Assembly: GCA_039704465.1 (NCBI GenBank)
Contig: JASFAU010000013.1
Location: 682,001 to 746,000 of the forward strand
Origin: Plasmodiophora brassicae
Lineage: Eukaryota; Endomyxa; Phytomyxea; Plasmodiophorida; Plasmodiophoridae
Direction: 5' to 3'
Length of the DNA: 64,000 nt
The notes beneath the pieces are model-generated. The model did not search any database, was not told the origin of the DNA, and was given only the letters and a program-made list of their open reading frames with translations. Shown in pieces: positions 43,913 through 55,129 of this stretch (its first letter is position 1; each line of letters begins with the position of its first letter). A program made the translations under genes and the position numbers.

Positions 43913-44929
43913 ATGGACGGTGCCCTGGTGACCTGCAAGGAGCGCTGCTGGAACGCGCTGTCGGCGCTGACGACCGAGCGCGCGCTGCTGGACCGCATGA
44001 TCTACAAGTACAAGAACGCGCATCGTCGCGGCGTGTATTTCAGAAAGGTCCTCGAGGTAGGCGTCGCGCGTCATCGCCCTTGCGGCGCCTGTCGCTGACC
44101 ATCGCCGCAGGTCCGCCGATGCCTTCGACGCGACGATATCACCGTCCTGTGGAACTGTCTATCGGATATCCAGACGAGGTCATCATCGCAGATCACGTAA
44201 TCGTTATCACGCGTCCTATGCAGTGGCCGCCCTTAATGCTTACCTTCGTAGGGCCGCTGCCGATGTCCTGGTTCGGGAATGCATTGCGCGCGTCGGCCCG
44301 TCGCTTCGTCAGTCGCTTGACGTCGTTGTTAAATGCTGCGTGTACGCCCTCGGTGGCACAATGCGATGTATCGCATTTCTCATGGTCGAACGTGCAGGCA
44401 TTTGCTTGCGCTCGTCAAACAGACGTATTTCATGGCGATGTCGCTAACGTTAACGGCCGTGCTGTCCCGCATCTACTGTCTCCATCGATATGCCTTGAAT
44501 GCCGTTCGGGATCTGGCAGGAACCGTCGCGGTCGAGCCCTGGCTCTCTAAGCAGGCAGGTTGGATGTCTGATACGGCGCCGTGCGATGTCGTCAGGCCGG
44601 CCGATCTGTCAGCAGCGCACGCTATTCTCGCCGTTCCCAATACCCCAGATTCGTTCGAGAATGACGACAGTCGGGCGGAGCCAGATGCAGATGCAATGGA
44701 TGTCGTTTCAGTGTACTCAGGCGAGGATACCCGACCCAATGTTGCCGTGTCGTCGAGTATCGCTTGTTCTTCTAGTCAAGCCGAAGCCGAACCGGACACT
44801 GGCACCGCTCGTGAGTCGAAACCCGCCGTCGAGACGGCGTCGAGTCAGGCCAGGAAACCAAAGACCAAGAAACGGAAACGGGCAAAGACCTCCGATGACG
44901 TGGACGACATCTTCTCGTCACTTTTGTAG
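43913..44929 (+). CDS. Nepro/Rmp1-like nucleolar protein (DUF4477 type)
   Basis: Four exons: 43913-44056, 44111-44148, 44192-44341 and 44398-44929, phases closing to 287 residues. The N-terminal part has the family hallmark ERALLDRMIYKYKNAHRRGV then YFRKVLEVRRCLRR, and exon 4 continues LLALVKQTYFMAMSLTLTA, as in nucleolus-and-neural-progenitor protein and yeast RNase MRP subunit Rmp1. The C-terminal half is disordered, acidic and Ser-rich, ending in a lysine-rich patch (KPKTKKRKRAKTSDD) and a hydrophobic tip. The second intron would be 43 nt with a GTGGAA donor and is the weakest junction. A role in rRNA processing is inferred from the family. Confidence 0.7.
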
Positions 44930-44986
44930 CCTAAGTATAAGACACAGCGTATATGCAACGGCAGCGGGAATAGTTAAGGGGTGTAA

Positions 44987-46521
44987 TCATTGCGACAACG
45001 GCTGACTGTGTGCCGCACGTCTCCTGTCGATGAAGTCGATAGCGAACGCTTCGATATCGTCACGAATGCGCTCGTATATCGCCTGTAACCGCTGCATGAC
45101 TTCAGGGTCGCCATCTGGATTGCGGTCGTTAACCTCCTTCTTGTTCGTCAGCGAGCTCCTACATCTCCAGATGACATTCTGCAACAGCAGCAATGCTGAA
45201 TTGTCGTCGCGAGGCGGCAGTAATGCTCTGATGTGCCCCAGCCCCATTAGGTACTTGCCCATGTCGCTGCAATGGTAGTCGACAGCGCTGAGCACCAGGT
45301 CGGCATCATCAGGGTAGGCAACCGCATCCACGTCCACCATCACAGGTTCGTACACCGAATCGTTTGCCATGGCGTCACCAGGCCCGAATGCGAACCTGGC
45401 GTCCAGCGGCATCGGTCTGCTCGCCCACATGGCTGCTGCACGACGAACCAGTTCGACGTCCCCAGGCATTCCGCCGAGAAACGCACGTAGCAACAGCGCC
45501 CGCGACATTGTCGACACGTTGTCGTGCAATGTCACCGGTGCGATGTCGTCGGCGACGTCTTCCTTGAACGCGACCGCAGCCAGTTCGTAGACGATGGACA
45601 GCATGAGGGAGACGGCGGAGGTAGTGGGCTTGTACCCTTTGCTGCATGCGATCGTCAAGCAGGTCAGCCAGGGGAAGGCAGCGTGCATAGCGGCGTCCTC
45701 GACGATGATGATGAGGAGGCGTCTGAGGAACTCAACGATGTTGATCTTCTTGATGGCCAACAGCGCCGATCGAACAGCCGAATCCGGACGGGACAGCCTG
45801 ATGTTCTTCTGGAGAAGGCTCTTCAGGAACGACGGCGAGAACTTGTAGGAACGCTCCCTGCAGGCATTGAAGCGCAGCGCATTGCTGTCGGCATCAAACA
45901 CAGCACCGTCGTCGGCGATGACAACGGTTACGCGGATCGGGGCATCCCGGTCGCACTCCATTTCACAGCGAAATGCATTCGGCGGCACTGCCATTGCCAA
46001 CCTGGCATCGCAGTCGAGACGCCAAACACCACCGGAATACGTCCAGCACCACATGTGCTCGGCAACAATCGGTTTTCGCCCGGCACGATTGAACGCGGTC
46101 GCTGTTTCAGGCATGAGAAGAGCGGAATCGTATGCGAATCGGGATACGCACCTGGTTTAGGAGAAAGGACGTCATTGATGGACCGTCCAGGAGTATTACT
46201 GGGGTCGACCCGGTTTGACTGCGACATGGGAACGGTCGCAGGCGGCGGGTACGACGATTTGGCAAGGCACGACTTGTCAAGGTGGTCGTCAAGGTTGATC
46301 TCTGCGACAGATTTCTGACAGACTGGGCACTCCACGAAATGCGATCTGCGCCGCCGTTTCCTGTTGGGCGTCGCGTTCGCCGACGACGGCGACGACGCCA
46401 GCGACCCCCAGCTCGGCGCCGGCTTCGTCATCATAGTGCATCCAGAATCGATGTGGTCATTGATGATTGGTATGGGGACGACGTTGCAGCAGATGGGACA
46501 GACGGCCGTGCCCTGGCCCAT
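44987..46521 (-). CDS. uncharacterised protein with two UBZ-type zinc fingers
   Basis: Two exons, 46521-46152 and 46101-44987 (50-nt intron), phases closing to 494 residues. Exon 1 encodes two Rad18-like C2HC zinc fingers, CPICCNVVPIPIINDHIDSGC-type and CPVCQKSVAEINLDDHLDKSC-type, separated by a basic linker (NRKRRRRSHF). UBZ fingers bind ubiquitin and are common in DNA-damage proteins. The remaining 370 residues begin with a beta-rich module (HMWCWTYSGGVWRLDC) and become helical, ending ERIRDDIEAFAIDFIDRRR; I do not recognise this part. A nuclear ubiquitin-dependent repair or signalling role is possible but unproven. The in-frame sequence upstream of the ATG does not look coding. Confidence 0.7.
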
Positions 46522-47159
46522 TCCCAACAGGAAGACGGCCCAGCCTCCCCAACTCCGTCGCCGTGGCCAGCTCCAAGAAGTGCGCCCAATTTGAACTCGG
46601 CAACGTCCGCCCCGAAATGCTGGACCCAACATATCCGCCAAGGCGGAATGACTCATTTCAGGTTGGCCCAGGACGCATGGCCTCAACGGCTGTTTGCCGG
46701 ACAGCATACCGTGAACTGACGAGTCCATTGAGGTTGTTCGCGAGCTGACAGCGCGGCCTCGCCATCATCGACGTCGCCATCCACAAGGCTTCCATGACAC
46801 CGTCACCAACCTGGTGCAGGTAACTCCAGCACGGCGAGCCACAGTTCAGATATGCGCCGTCGAACGATCTCCAACCTGCGTTCATTGTTCCTGTAAAAGT
46901 CTATTGCCTTTTCAACGAACTCCAGGCGGGGGGCTGGGCGGCTGGCCGAAAAACGCGGCCGACCAGCTGCAATTCTATTTTGAGCAATGTGCCACGGCGC
47001 CTCTAAATCGGGGTCGTCCGAGGCGCAACGCTATTTTGGGTCAGGCCTGCGACCCAACGTCTGGCCGCCGGGGCTAGGCCATGCTCCCGGCGTTCGCCAA
47101 CGCCATTCTGCAAACGCATCGCCGGGTCGCGCATCAAGTCCCCCGACAGCAACAGCAAC
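46522..47159. other. intergenic region between UBZ protein and actin, with a possible exon
   Basis: About 640 bp between divergent start codons. On the minus strand, about 46930-46812 reads VEKAIDFYRNNERRLEIVRR then RISELWLAVLELPAP with strong helical coding character and a GGTTGG-type end, but no ATG or partner exon is evident. It might be an upstream exon of the UBZ gene or a relic. The region right of 46930 is GC-rich with gggggg and aaaaa runs and probably holds the actin promoter. Confidence 0.35.
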
Positions 47160-48287
47160 ATGTCTGACGAAGTCCAGGCCCTCGTTGTCGACAATGGCTC
47201 CGGCATGGTCAAGGCCGGTTTCGCCGGTGACGACGCCCCGCGCGCCGTCTTCCCGTCGATCGTCGGTCGCCCGCGCCACGTGGGCATCATGGTCGGCGCC
47301 ACGCAGAAGGACGCGTACGTCGGCGACGAGGCGCAGGCCAAGCGCGGCATCCTGACGCTCAAGTACCCGATCGAGCACGGCATCGTCACCAACTGGGACG
47401 ACATGGAGAAGATCTGGCACCACACGTTCTACAACGAGCTGCGTGTCGCCCCCGAGGAGCACCCGGTCATGCTGACGGAGGCGCCGCTGAACCCGAAGGC
47501 CAACCGCGAGAAGATGACGCAGATCATGTTCGAGACGTTCAACACGCCCGCCATGTACGTCGCCATCCAGGCCGTCCTGTCGCTGTACGCGTCCGGCCGG
47601 ACGACCGGTATCGTTCTGGACGCCGGCGACGGTGTCTCGCACACGGTCCCCATCTACGAAGGGTACGCGCTGCCGCACGCCATCCAGCGTCTCGACATCG
47701 CCGGCCGAGACATCACCGACTACCTGATGAAGATCCTGACCGAGCGCGGGTACTCGTTCACGACGACGGCCGAGCGGGAGATCGTCCGCGACATCAAGGA
47801 GAAGCTGGCGTACGTCGCCCAGGACTTCGACACCGAGATGTCCAACTCGGAGCAGTCGTCCGAGGTCGAACGCGCCTACGAGCTGCCCGACGGCCAGGTC
47901 ATCACGGTCGGCAACGAGCGGTTCCGCGCCCCCGAGGTCCTCTTCCAGCCGTCCATGATCGGCAACGAGTCCGAGGGCATCCACCAGCTCGCGTACCAGT
48001 CGATCATGAAGTGCGACGTCGACATCCGCAAGGACCTGTACGAGAACATCGTCATGTCCGGCGGCAGCACCATGTACGACGGCCTGGCGACGCGCCTGCA
48101 GAAGGAGGTCGCCGCCCTGGCCCCGTCGTCGATGCGCGTCAAGGTCGTGGCCCCGCCCGAGCGCAAGTACTCGGTCTGGATCGGCGGGTCGATCCTGTCG
48201 TCGCTGTCGACCTTCCAGCAGATGTGGGTCTCCAAGGAGGAGTACGACGAGGCCGGCCCGTCCATCGTCCACCGCAAGTGCTTCTAA
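47160..48287 (+). CDS. actin
   Basis: Uninterrupted 375-residue frame, the exact length of conventional actin. Nucleotide-binding signatures are intact: [39 protein letters not shown], and the adenosine/phosphate-2 region [19 protein letters not shown]; it ends IVHRKCF. The DNase-I-binding loop differs slightly from the consensus ([20 protein letters not shown] instead of [20 protein letters not shown]), replacing the oxidisable loop methionine by Ala. Codons are strongly biased to C at third positions, as expected for a highly expressed gene, and this produces a 433-codon shadow frame on the other strand. It polymerises with the formin encoded 5 kb away. Confidence 0.98.
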   Translation: MSDEVQALVVDNGSGMVKAGFAGDDAPRAVFPSIVGRPRHVGIMVGATQKDAYVGDEAQAKRGILTLKYPIEHGIVTNWDDMEKIWHHTFYNELRVAPEEHPVMLTEAPLNPKANREKMTQIMFETFNTPAMYVAIQAVLSLYASGRTTGIVLDAGDGVSHTVPIYEGYALPHAIQRLDIAGRDITDYLMKILTERGYSFTTTAEREIVRDIKEKLAYVAQDFDTEMSNSEQSSEVERAYELPDGQVITVGNERFRAPEVLFQPSMIGNESEGIHQLAYQSIMKCDVDIRKDLYENIVMSGGSTMYDGLATRLQKEVAALAPSSMRVKVVAPPERKYSVWIGGSILSSLSTFQQMWVSKEEYDEAGPSIVHRKCF

Positions 48288-48418
48288 AGGCGCCAGCAGG
48301 CAGGCGTCCCTCACTGCGAATACATCTACCACATTGTCCAGAGAAGGCTGCGCGACGACGTCGTTGTTGCAGGCAGCCGACTGGTAGTCACATAACGATC
48401 AGGGTGGGTGGCGCCACC

Positions 48419-50369
48419 ATGGAGATCTCGTACGACTACATCAAGAAGCGGAAGGAGTTCGGGCGGCACCCGGCGTTCAGCGATGCGGAGGCGTCGGTGA
48501 TGGAGTCGATCGCGTCGGTGCCCGGCCCGGACCCGCAGTGGACGGCGCGCCTGGCGACGACGTCGCAGCTGTCGTGCATCCCGCAGATGACGGAGCACTC
48601 GGTGAACACGGAGCGGTTCGTCCAGAAGGACCAGATCATGTTCCACAGCGAGGGCGGCTGGCCCAAGGAGGTGAACTCGTCCGAGTTCAAGGAGCGCGAG
48701 CGGCACCTGCGCCGCGTGGAGAACGAGGACTCGTACCGCAACTCGATCAAGTCGCTCGTGTCGGTCGCCGAGAAGGTCATCATGCAGAACAACACGGTCG
48801 ACATGTACGAGGAGTACTTCACGGGCGTCATCGCCGACCACTCCCCGGAGCCGCCGTCCGCCAAGACGCTGACCGTGTTCCGGGACCCGAACCCGGTGCG
48901 CCGGTCAGCCACCCAGATCTCCTGGCACCCGGACGGGCCCACGAAACTCGCCGTCTCGTACGCCGTCATGTCGTTCCAGCAGATGCCACAGGACCTGCCC
49001 GTGTCGTCCTACATCTGGGACGTCAACAACCCGACCGTCCCCAGCCTGGAGCTGATCCCGACGTCGCCGCTCTGCTCCATCAAGTACAACCCGAAGAACG
49101 CCGACTACCTGGTCGGCGGCAGCTACAACGGCCTGATCGGCTTCTGGGACATCCGCAAAGGTGCGTGCGTGCCGCGTGCGTGTGCGCGCGCGCGCAGCTA
49201 ACGCCCCGGGTGCGCCAGGTTCGCACCCGGTCGAGAAGTCGGTCGTGGAGAAGTCGCACCACGACCCGGTTTACGAGATCCACTGGATCCAGAGCCGAAG
49301 CGGCAACGAGTGCTGCTCGGTGTCCACCGACGGGCATATCCTCTGGTGGGACATCCGCAAGCTGGCGTCGGGTACGTGCCTGGGGTCCGGCATGGCGACC
49401 CGCCCCTGATCGCGCTTGGGGCAGGTCCGACGGATTCGATGCTGATGTCGAACCCGGAGTCGGAGACGGACCAGTTCGGCGGGACGGCGCTGGAGTACAG
49501 GACGGACGCGGGCGCGACCCGGTTCCTGGTCGGCACCGAGCAGGGCACGATCCTCAACATCGAGCGCAAGGCGAAGAAGGACTTTGACAGCACGAAATCG
49601 ATCCGGATGGTGTACGGCGAGGAGACGGGCCGTCATCACGGCCCGGTCTACTCGGTTGCGGTAAACGATTGCGCGTCCTGCACCCGTGTGCCGTCGCATT
49701 CTTAACGCCGGGAACGTCCTGTAGCGGAACCCGCTGAACCTGAAGTTCTTCCTGTCGGTGGGCGACTGGACGACCCGGATCTGGATGGAGGATCTGAAGT
49801 CGCCGATCCTGGTGACGCGGTACGAGCAGTCGTACCTGACGGCCGGGTGCTGGTCGCCGACGCGCCCGGGCGTGTTCTACACGTCCAAGCTGAACGGGAC
49901 GCTGGACATCTGGGACCTGTTCTACAAGCACAACGACCCGGTGTACACGACGCGCGTCGGCGAGGCGAGCCTGACGTCGATCTCGGTGCAGAACGAAGGG
50001 CGGCTGGTGGCGGTGGGCGCCTCTGAAGGCAGCACGACGCTGCTCGAAGTGTCGCCGAGCCTGTACGAACCGCAGAACAACGAGAAGGCGTCGATCGCGC
50101 AGATGTTCGAACGCGAGAACAAACGCGAGAAGAACCTGGAGGTGCGGGCGACCCAGCTGAAACGCGAACGCAAGACGAGCAAGGTGCCAGCAATGGCAGC
50201 GGAGGTCCTGCAAACCGAGGCGCAGGCGGCCGCCGCCGTCCCCGACGGCATTTCGCCGGACGTCGAGCGGCTGTTCAACGAGGCGATCGCCAAGGCGGAA
50301 ATGTCGTCCGAGCGTGAGGGCGAAGCGGAGGGCGAGGATGATAACGCTGGGGAACCCGCCCAGACATGA
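48419..50369 (+). CDS. DNAI2: outer-arm dynein intermediate chain IC2 (DNAI2/ODA6)
   Basis: Four exons: 48419-49160, 49219-49371, 49425-49660 and 49725-50369 (introns 53-64 nt), phases closing to 591 residues. It follows IC69/DNAI2 from end to end: MEISYDYIKKRKEFGRHPAF, HSEGGWPKEVNSSEFKE, DMYEEYFTGV, TLTVFRDPNPV, ATQISWHPDGPTKLAV, WD-repeat turns SYIWD, GLIGFWDIRK, HILWWDIRK, GTEQGTILNIERKAK, GDWTTRIWMEDLK, GTLDIWDLF and TTLLEVSPSL, then a charged tail. IC2 anchors the dynein heavy chains to the outer doublet through the docking complex. Its presence shows the organism makes a motile flagellum. Confidence 0.96.
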
Positions 50370-50526
50370 GCAGGACCATCCATCCCCAGGGTGTATTATG
50401 GAATGCAATTTGTGTCCTGGTTATGATCGGGAAAGGTACCCCCCGAGAGTGGGTGGTAGCAGTAATAGTCTTGGCACTAACGCAATGATCGGGTCGGACG
50501 ATGACGATTAGATAGTCGGGTCCAGC

Positions 50527-52174
50527 ATGGAGGAGGAGCGGACCGAGGGCGTGACGCCCGCCGACTACAAGGCGCAGGTCAGCGAGTCGCGCGCGCTGCT
50601 CGTCCGGGCGCACCACGAGTTGCAGGTGAAGAACGAGCAGATCCAGCTGCTGGCCAATGAGAACGCGCAGCTGCTCGCCCAATTCAAGACCGAGAAGGAG
50701 GAGCGGCAGCGCCTCGAGACCGACATGCAGAGGACCGCGTCGATGCAGACTAGCGCCGTCGTCGAAGGCGTCGAACAGCGCGTGCAACAGGGCGCCTTGG
50801 CCGACCTGACGAAAGAAGGTCGGCTGCGGTGGGCAGGACCTGTACGGGGACGCGCTTGTTGACGAGATGGGCGCGTGCGCAGTGAAGCGGGCTCGTGACG
50901 AGTTGCAGGACATCTACTTCGAGAACTCGCGGTACCGCGCCGAGGTGCAGAAGCTGACGCAGGCGCTGGACAAGATGAACGAGGAGAGCACGATGGAGCG
51001 CGAGGAATGGAAGGCGAAGGCTGTGCAGTTGCTGCAGAAGCTGCAGGAGGAAGGTAACGACCTGCAGGTTTGTGGGCCGCGCGGCACCACCAACCTAAGC
51101 GGACGCGCAGAGGATAACGCCAGGCGGTCCAGAGCGGAAGCGGAGAAGCTGGCCAACGACTGCATCAAGCTCGGGAGCGAGAACCTGAAGCTGGACCAGT
51201 CGCTGGCGAGGCAGGAGGAGCAGATCCGGGTCGTCCTCAAGGAGCTGGACGACACGAACCTGAAGGTGAAGGAGCTGACGGTGGAGAACGAGCGGCTGAG
51301 GGCGGCCGCGGAGGACAGCAGGACGACGGCGACGAATGCAACCGGCGAGCTGACCAAGAGCCAGGAGCAGTTGAAGCTCATGAGCGAAAGGGTTCGTACG
51401 CGCGAAACCGGCAGACCCGCGGGGCCACGTTCACACTCGTTTGCAGGTGTTCCACCTGATCAAGCAATTGGAGGCGATGGACAAGGAGAAGGCCCAGGCC
51501 CAGGAGGACCTGCACGCCGCCGCCAGGAAGGTCGCCACGCTGGAGATGCGCGCGGACAACCTTCAGAAGGCACGACGCGCCTCGCGAGTGTTGCTCGGGC
51601 GTCTTCGCCCCTGACAGCAACGTTTGTGACAGGTCCTTGACCGGGACGACCGTATTCGGAAACAGCTGGAGAAGAAGGTCACCAACGAGAAGGAGAAGGC
51701 GACGTCGTTCCGACTGACAGGTCTGGATGGGCATTCGGCACTTGCGCGCACGAACGATGACGATATAGGTTTGCAGGGCAGGAGTTTCGACGAAAGTTCA
51801 TCGCGGAAGAGCGCGTGAAAGCCAAACTGATCGACCTGCTGAAGACCAAGGAGCGGACGATGTCGGAGGTCATGGCCAAGTACAAGGACGCGCAGTGGGC
51901 GCTACAGAGCCAGAAGGGGGCCAGCGGCGTCCGCCAGAAACGGGTCGACGAGCTCGAGACGCAGGTCAAGGACCTGCTGACAGCGACGGTCGAGTTCCGC
52001 AACAAGGTCGCCCGGCTCGAGGCCGCCCAGGCCAAGCTCGTCGGCGTCATCCGCGCCAAGGACGACGAGATCGCCGGCCAGCGCCGACGCGAGAAGCAGT
52101 ACATTCGTAAGCTTCAGGAGCTAACGAACAAGGTCGGGTTGGGGCCTTCAGCTACAATCCATCCCCCTGCATAA
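50527..52174 (+). CDS. coiled-coil protein, possibly axonemal
   Basis: Six exons: 50527-50818, 50883-51053, 51111-51391, 51447-51587, 51633-51720 and 51777-52174 (introns 45-64 nt), phases closing to 456 residues. The protein is a near-continuous coiled coil (ENAQLLAQFKTEKEERQRLE, KELTVENERLRAAAEDS, ELETQVKDLLTATVEFRNK) with no other domain. It starts 157 bp after IC2 on the same strand and 42 bp before the leucine-rich-repeat gene. I cannot assign a family; neighbour context suggests but does not prove a flagellar role. The donor after exon 1 (GTCGGC) and the 45-nt intron at 51588 are the least canonical junctions. Confidence 0.75.
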
Positions 52175-52216
52175 CACCAGCCACAGGACGACAAATCAAC
52201 GGCCGAAGACGCACCG

Positions 52217-53525
52217 ATGGACGAGGCGACGATCAACAGGCTGCTGCACAGCAAAGACCATGGCCTAGGGCCGAACGTTCAGCACATGCTGGGCAGGCTG
52301 CAGATCTCCCAGCAGGTGTTCGTCGATCTGGCTGGCGAGTCGCCCGCCCAGCTCATCGAGCGGATCGCCCAGCGGTTCCAGCGGCTGAAGCCGAAGGCAA
52401 CGCGAGCGACGGCGGCGCCCGCGCCACATCGTAAGCGCGTGCCGGTGCCCGAGCGTTATCGCCCGGTTACTGATGGACTGTGAAGCGTCGACCATGGTGC
52501 TGTTCCGGCGGTTGTGTCAGCTGCTGAACCCGCCATGGCACAGCGGGGCGCAGATGGACGCGCTGGCGAACGTGCACAACCTGGTCCGGTGCCTTAACCT
52601 GTCGAACCTCGCGCTGGGCGACGACCACGTCGGCCTGCTCTGCGAGTTCCTGCAGAGCAACGCCCAGCTGGTCGTCCTGGACCTGTCGCACAACCAGGTC
52701 CACGACGAGGCGTTCCTGACGCTGGTCAAGCACGTCTGCACGACCGAGTCGTCGGTGCAGCTGATCGTGCTGGCCGACAACTTCATCAGCAAGCTGGCGC
52801 TGAAGGCGATCTACCTGTGGATGCGCGGGCATCGCGACGTGCCCGCCGTGTTCTTCCGGCAGAACCAGGCGATCGGGCGCGACCAGCCCAAGTTCCTGCC
52901 GCAGATCGCCGCCCGGGTCGGCAAGCGCGAGCTCCTGATCGACGTGTCCGACAACGACTTCGCCCTGGGCGCCGCCTGGGACGCCTTCGTCGCGTCGCTG
53001 GCGTCCAAGTCGCCGGCCAGCAGCGTCGACGGTGCCGTGCGGGCCGAGATCGACAGGAAGATCGACCTGATCCTGTCCTGGTACAACCCGGTGGAGACCG
53101 CCCCCGCCCATCGCCGTACGCGTCGTCTGTTGAACGTTGCGCATCGCCTAAACGGATCCACAGGGAGCGGCGGCGCGCCTAGGCAAGCCTGGCCTGGGGC
53201 GCATCGCGTGCAACGAACCGTGTCGTCACCAACGTTGTCGATGATGGTGAAACCGGGACGATCGCCGTACGTGGCGACGACGCGGGTTCGCGGGAACGCC
53301 ACGCTGGGGCCATCGCCCAGCAACTTCATGAAGGACGCGCAGGAGCTGATGGTTCGTCGGCGGATGGCCCGGTACCGGGACGCGGCGGACGGGCCGACGA
53401 CGACCATGCCGAGCGTGTTCGAGAAGAACGCGCGGCGGGCGCGACGAGTGACGGCGCTGCCGCGAAGACGGTCGACGAAGCCGGCGAGCACGGCGAAGAA
53501 GCGTGCGGCCAGTGTTAAACCCTGA
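52217..53525 (+). CDS. leucine-rich-repeat protein with basic tail
   Basis: Two exons, 52217-52465 and 52521-53525 (55-nt intron GTTACT to TGTCAG), phase 0, giving 417 residues. Without splicing, the first frame stops at 52483 and the second overlaps it, which is why they look like two genes. After a helical N-terminus comes an LRR block: LVRCLNLSNLALGDDHVGLL, AQLVVLDLSHNQVHDEAFL, VQLIVLADNFISKLALKAI and RELLIDVSDNDFALG. The C-terminal 150 residues are disordered and very basic with RRARR and KKRA clusters. LRR blocks bind proteins; partner unknown. It may belong with the flagellar genes just upstream. Confidence 0.75.
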
Positions 53526-53569
53526 ATACAGAGTCGTCAATTACGGGGGATCGGCCGCTGTATCGCTGG

Positions 53570-54345
53570 TCACTGCTTCTTCTTGCGCGACGACGTCGAT
53601 CCGGTCAGGAACGCCCAGGACGACGACGCTTTCGACTTGTCCTTCATCACCGCCGAGAACGCAATGGCCGCCAGGAACACGCCGACCAGCGCGAGGGACA
53701 CCTGGCGGCGATGGGTCAGCAACCTGACACGTTGGCGTCGAGCACGCTGCGCTGCGGGACCTTAATGACGGTCGCAATGCTCCAGTCGAGCGGAGGCTCG
53801 ACCATCACGATCGTCTCGTTGAAGAACGATGTTTTATGCGCGCGACCGCCGACGTTGTACATGGCGTCGAGCGTCAGGCGGTACTTGATCGGCAGCAGGG
53901 ACGGGTCGGGGCGGAACCTGCACAGCATAGTCACTACGAGGGTGACAGGACGCTGCGCCACGACGCCCCACCGGTACTCGAACGAACGCGCCAGGATCGG
54001 AGGTACGTCGCCGTGCTCCTCGAACGGCATCACAGAGAAGTTCTGGATCGACAGCGAATAGCGATACGGGCTATGCAGGTGCGCCTGGATCCCCGTCAGG
54101 GCCACGTCGCCGTTGCCCTTGTTGCGAACGACGGCGAGGACGTGCACCCGTTCGCCGAGGACCAGCGCGGTGGCGTTCATCGCCCCGTCGGTGAACACCG
54201 ACCCGACGACGACGTCGCCGTGCGGCACCAGCCTATCCTCGTCGTGATCGAACATGTCCTCGTCGTCGTCGCCCGCGCCGGCGGCGCACTGCGATGCCGC
54301 CGCCGCCAGCGCCAGGACGGCACACACCGGCAACCACGTCCGCAT
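53570..54345 (-). CDS. SSR1: translocon-associated protein alpha subunit (TRAP-alpha/SSR1)
   Basis: Two exons, 54345-53746 and 53701-53570 (44-nt intron), phase 0, giving 243 residues. Layout is that of TRAP-alpha: signal peptide (MRTWLPVCAVLALAAAASQC), acidic stretch (DDDEDMFDHDED), an immunoglobulin-like lumenal domain with LGERVHVLAVVRNKGNGDVA, HLHSPYRYSLSIQNFS, FEYRWGVVAQRPVTLVVTML and YNVGGRAHKTSFFNETI, then after the splice one membrane helix (LALVGVFLAAIAFSAV) and a short basic cytosolic tail. It sits at the Sec61 channel and helps nascent chains enter the ER. The frame extends upstream of the ATG but that part does not look coding. Convergent with the LRR gene, 44 bp between stops. 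Confidence 0.88.
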
Positions 54346-55129
54346 GTTGCGACGTCTCGGACCAACAATCGACGGCGACGACGACGGCGCGCAGTCCGAT
54401 CGCGCAGACTCTGCCCCAACCAGCTGGGGCGCCCGCCTTGCTGCCTGAAGGACACCACATGCCGACGCAGTATACGGGTAGGTATGCACACTGTGCAGTG
54501 ATCAGCCGACGCCAGTCGGGCCCGAGCCGCCGCGCCAGGCCGGTGCACGCTCACGACCGGCCACACCGGGTTCAATGCGTTTCGGGTTCGGGTCGCCGGA
54601 GATGGCCCCGTCTTGCCCTGGCTTGGTGGATCACGTCGGCGGACGCCGGGCACAGTCGCGCGACGGTGCAACGGCGTAGTTTACGCTGCGCAGACGGGTT
54701 GGGCTCGGCCGCGCAGGTGATTCGCCGCGACCTGTATCGACAATACGGTTTTGCACAGCGGCAGGAGGCGTTCGCCGCGAACGAACGTTCAGCTCGACAG
54801 AGATGATTGGGGCGCTGCCCCAGTGACCTAGCTGGTCAGCAGTAGTAAGGTCCCAGTTCGCCGAAAATGTTGAAGGGGTGTGTTTACTGATCATGCAGCC
54901 CAAAGTGCCAGAGCCATTAGGGGCCTCGCTTGAGCGTCTGGGAGGTAAAGGAACGGCCCGTAACAAGTGTATGTCGGCTCCCCGGCGTAGGCGGTATGGC
55001 GAAAGAGGTCCGACAAGAGTGCAGTCGACAAGTCCGAGCGAATCACGTCCCGTTCCGATATCGTCCAAGGCGCGATGAACCCAGTACAAAGGTGATGGGC
55101 CGGCACTGCCAGGCCGGGGGAGATGTTTA
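54346..55129. other. intergenic region left of the transposon
   Basis: About 780 bp between the TRAP-alpha start and the small transposon. Open frames here are short, on both strands, and lack coding character. The left part should hold the TRAP-alpha promoter. No clear repeat unit was recognised. Confidence 0.4.

Noticed and set aside
44987..45450. possible prokaryote-like gene cluster or operon anywhere in the window
   Set aside because: Neighbouring genes are split by spliceosomal introns, change strand often and have unrelated functions; tight gaps reflect a compact eukaryotic genome.
47031..48332. 433-codon open frame opposite actin
   Set aside because: Exact complement of the actin gene, whose C-ending codons remove stop codons on the other strand; no sensible protein features.
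52217..52483. separate 88-residue gene before the LRR gene
   Set aside because: A 55-nt GT-AG intron (52466-52520) joins it in phase to the LRR frame and removes the overlap.
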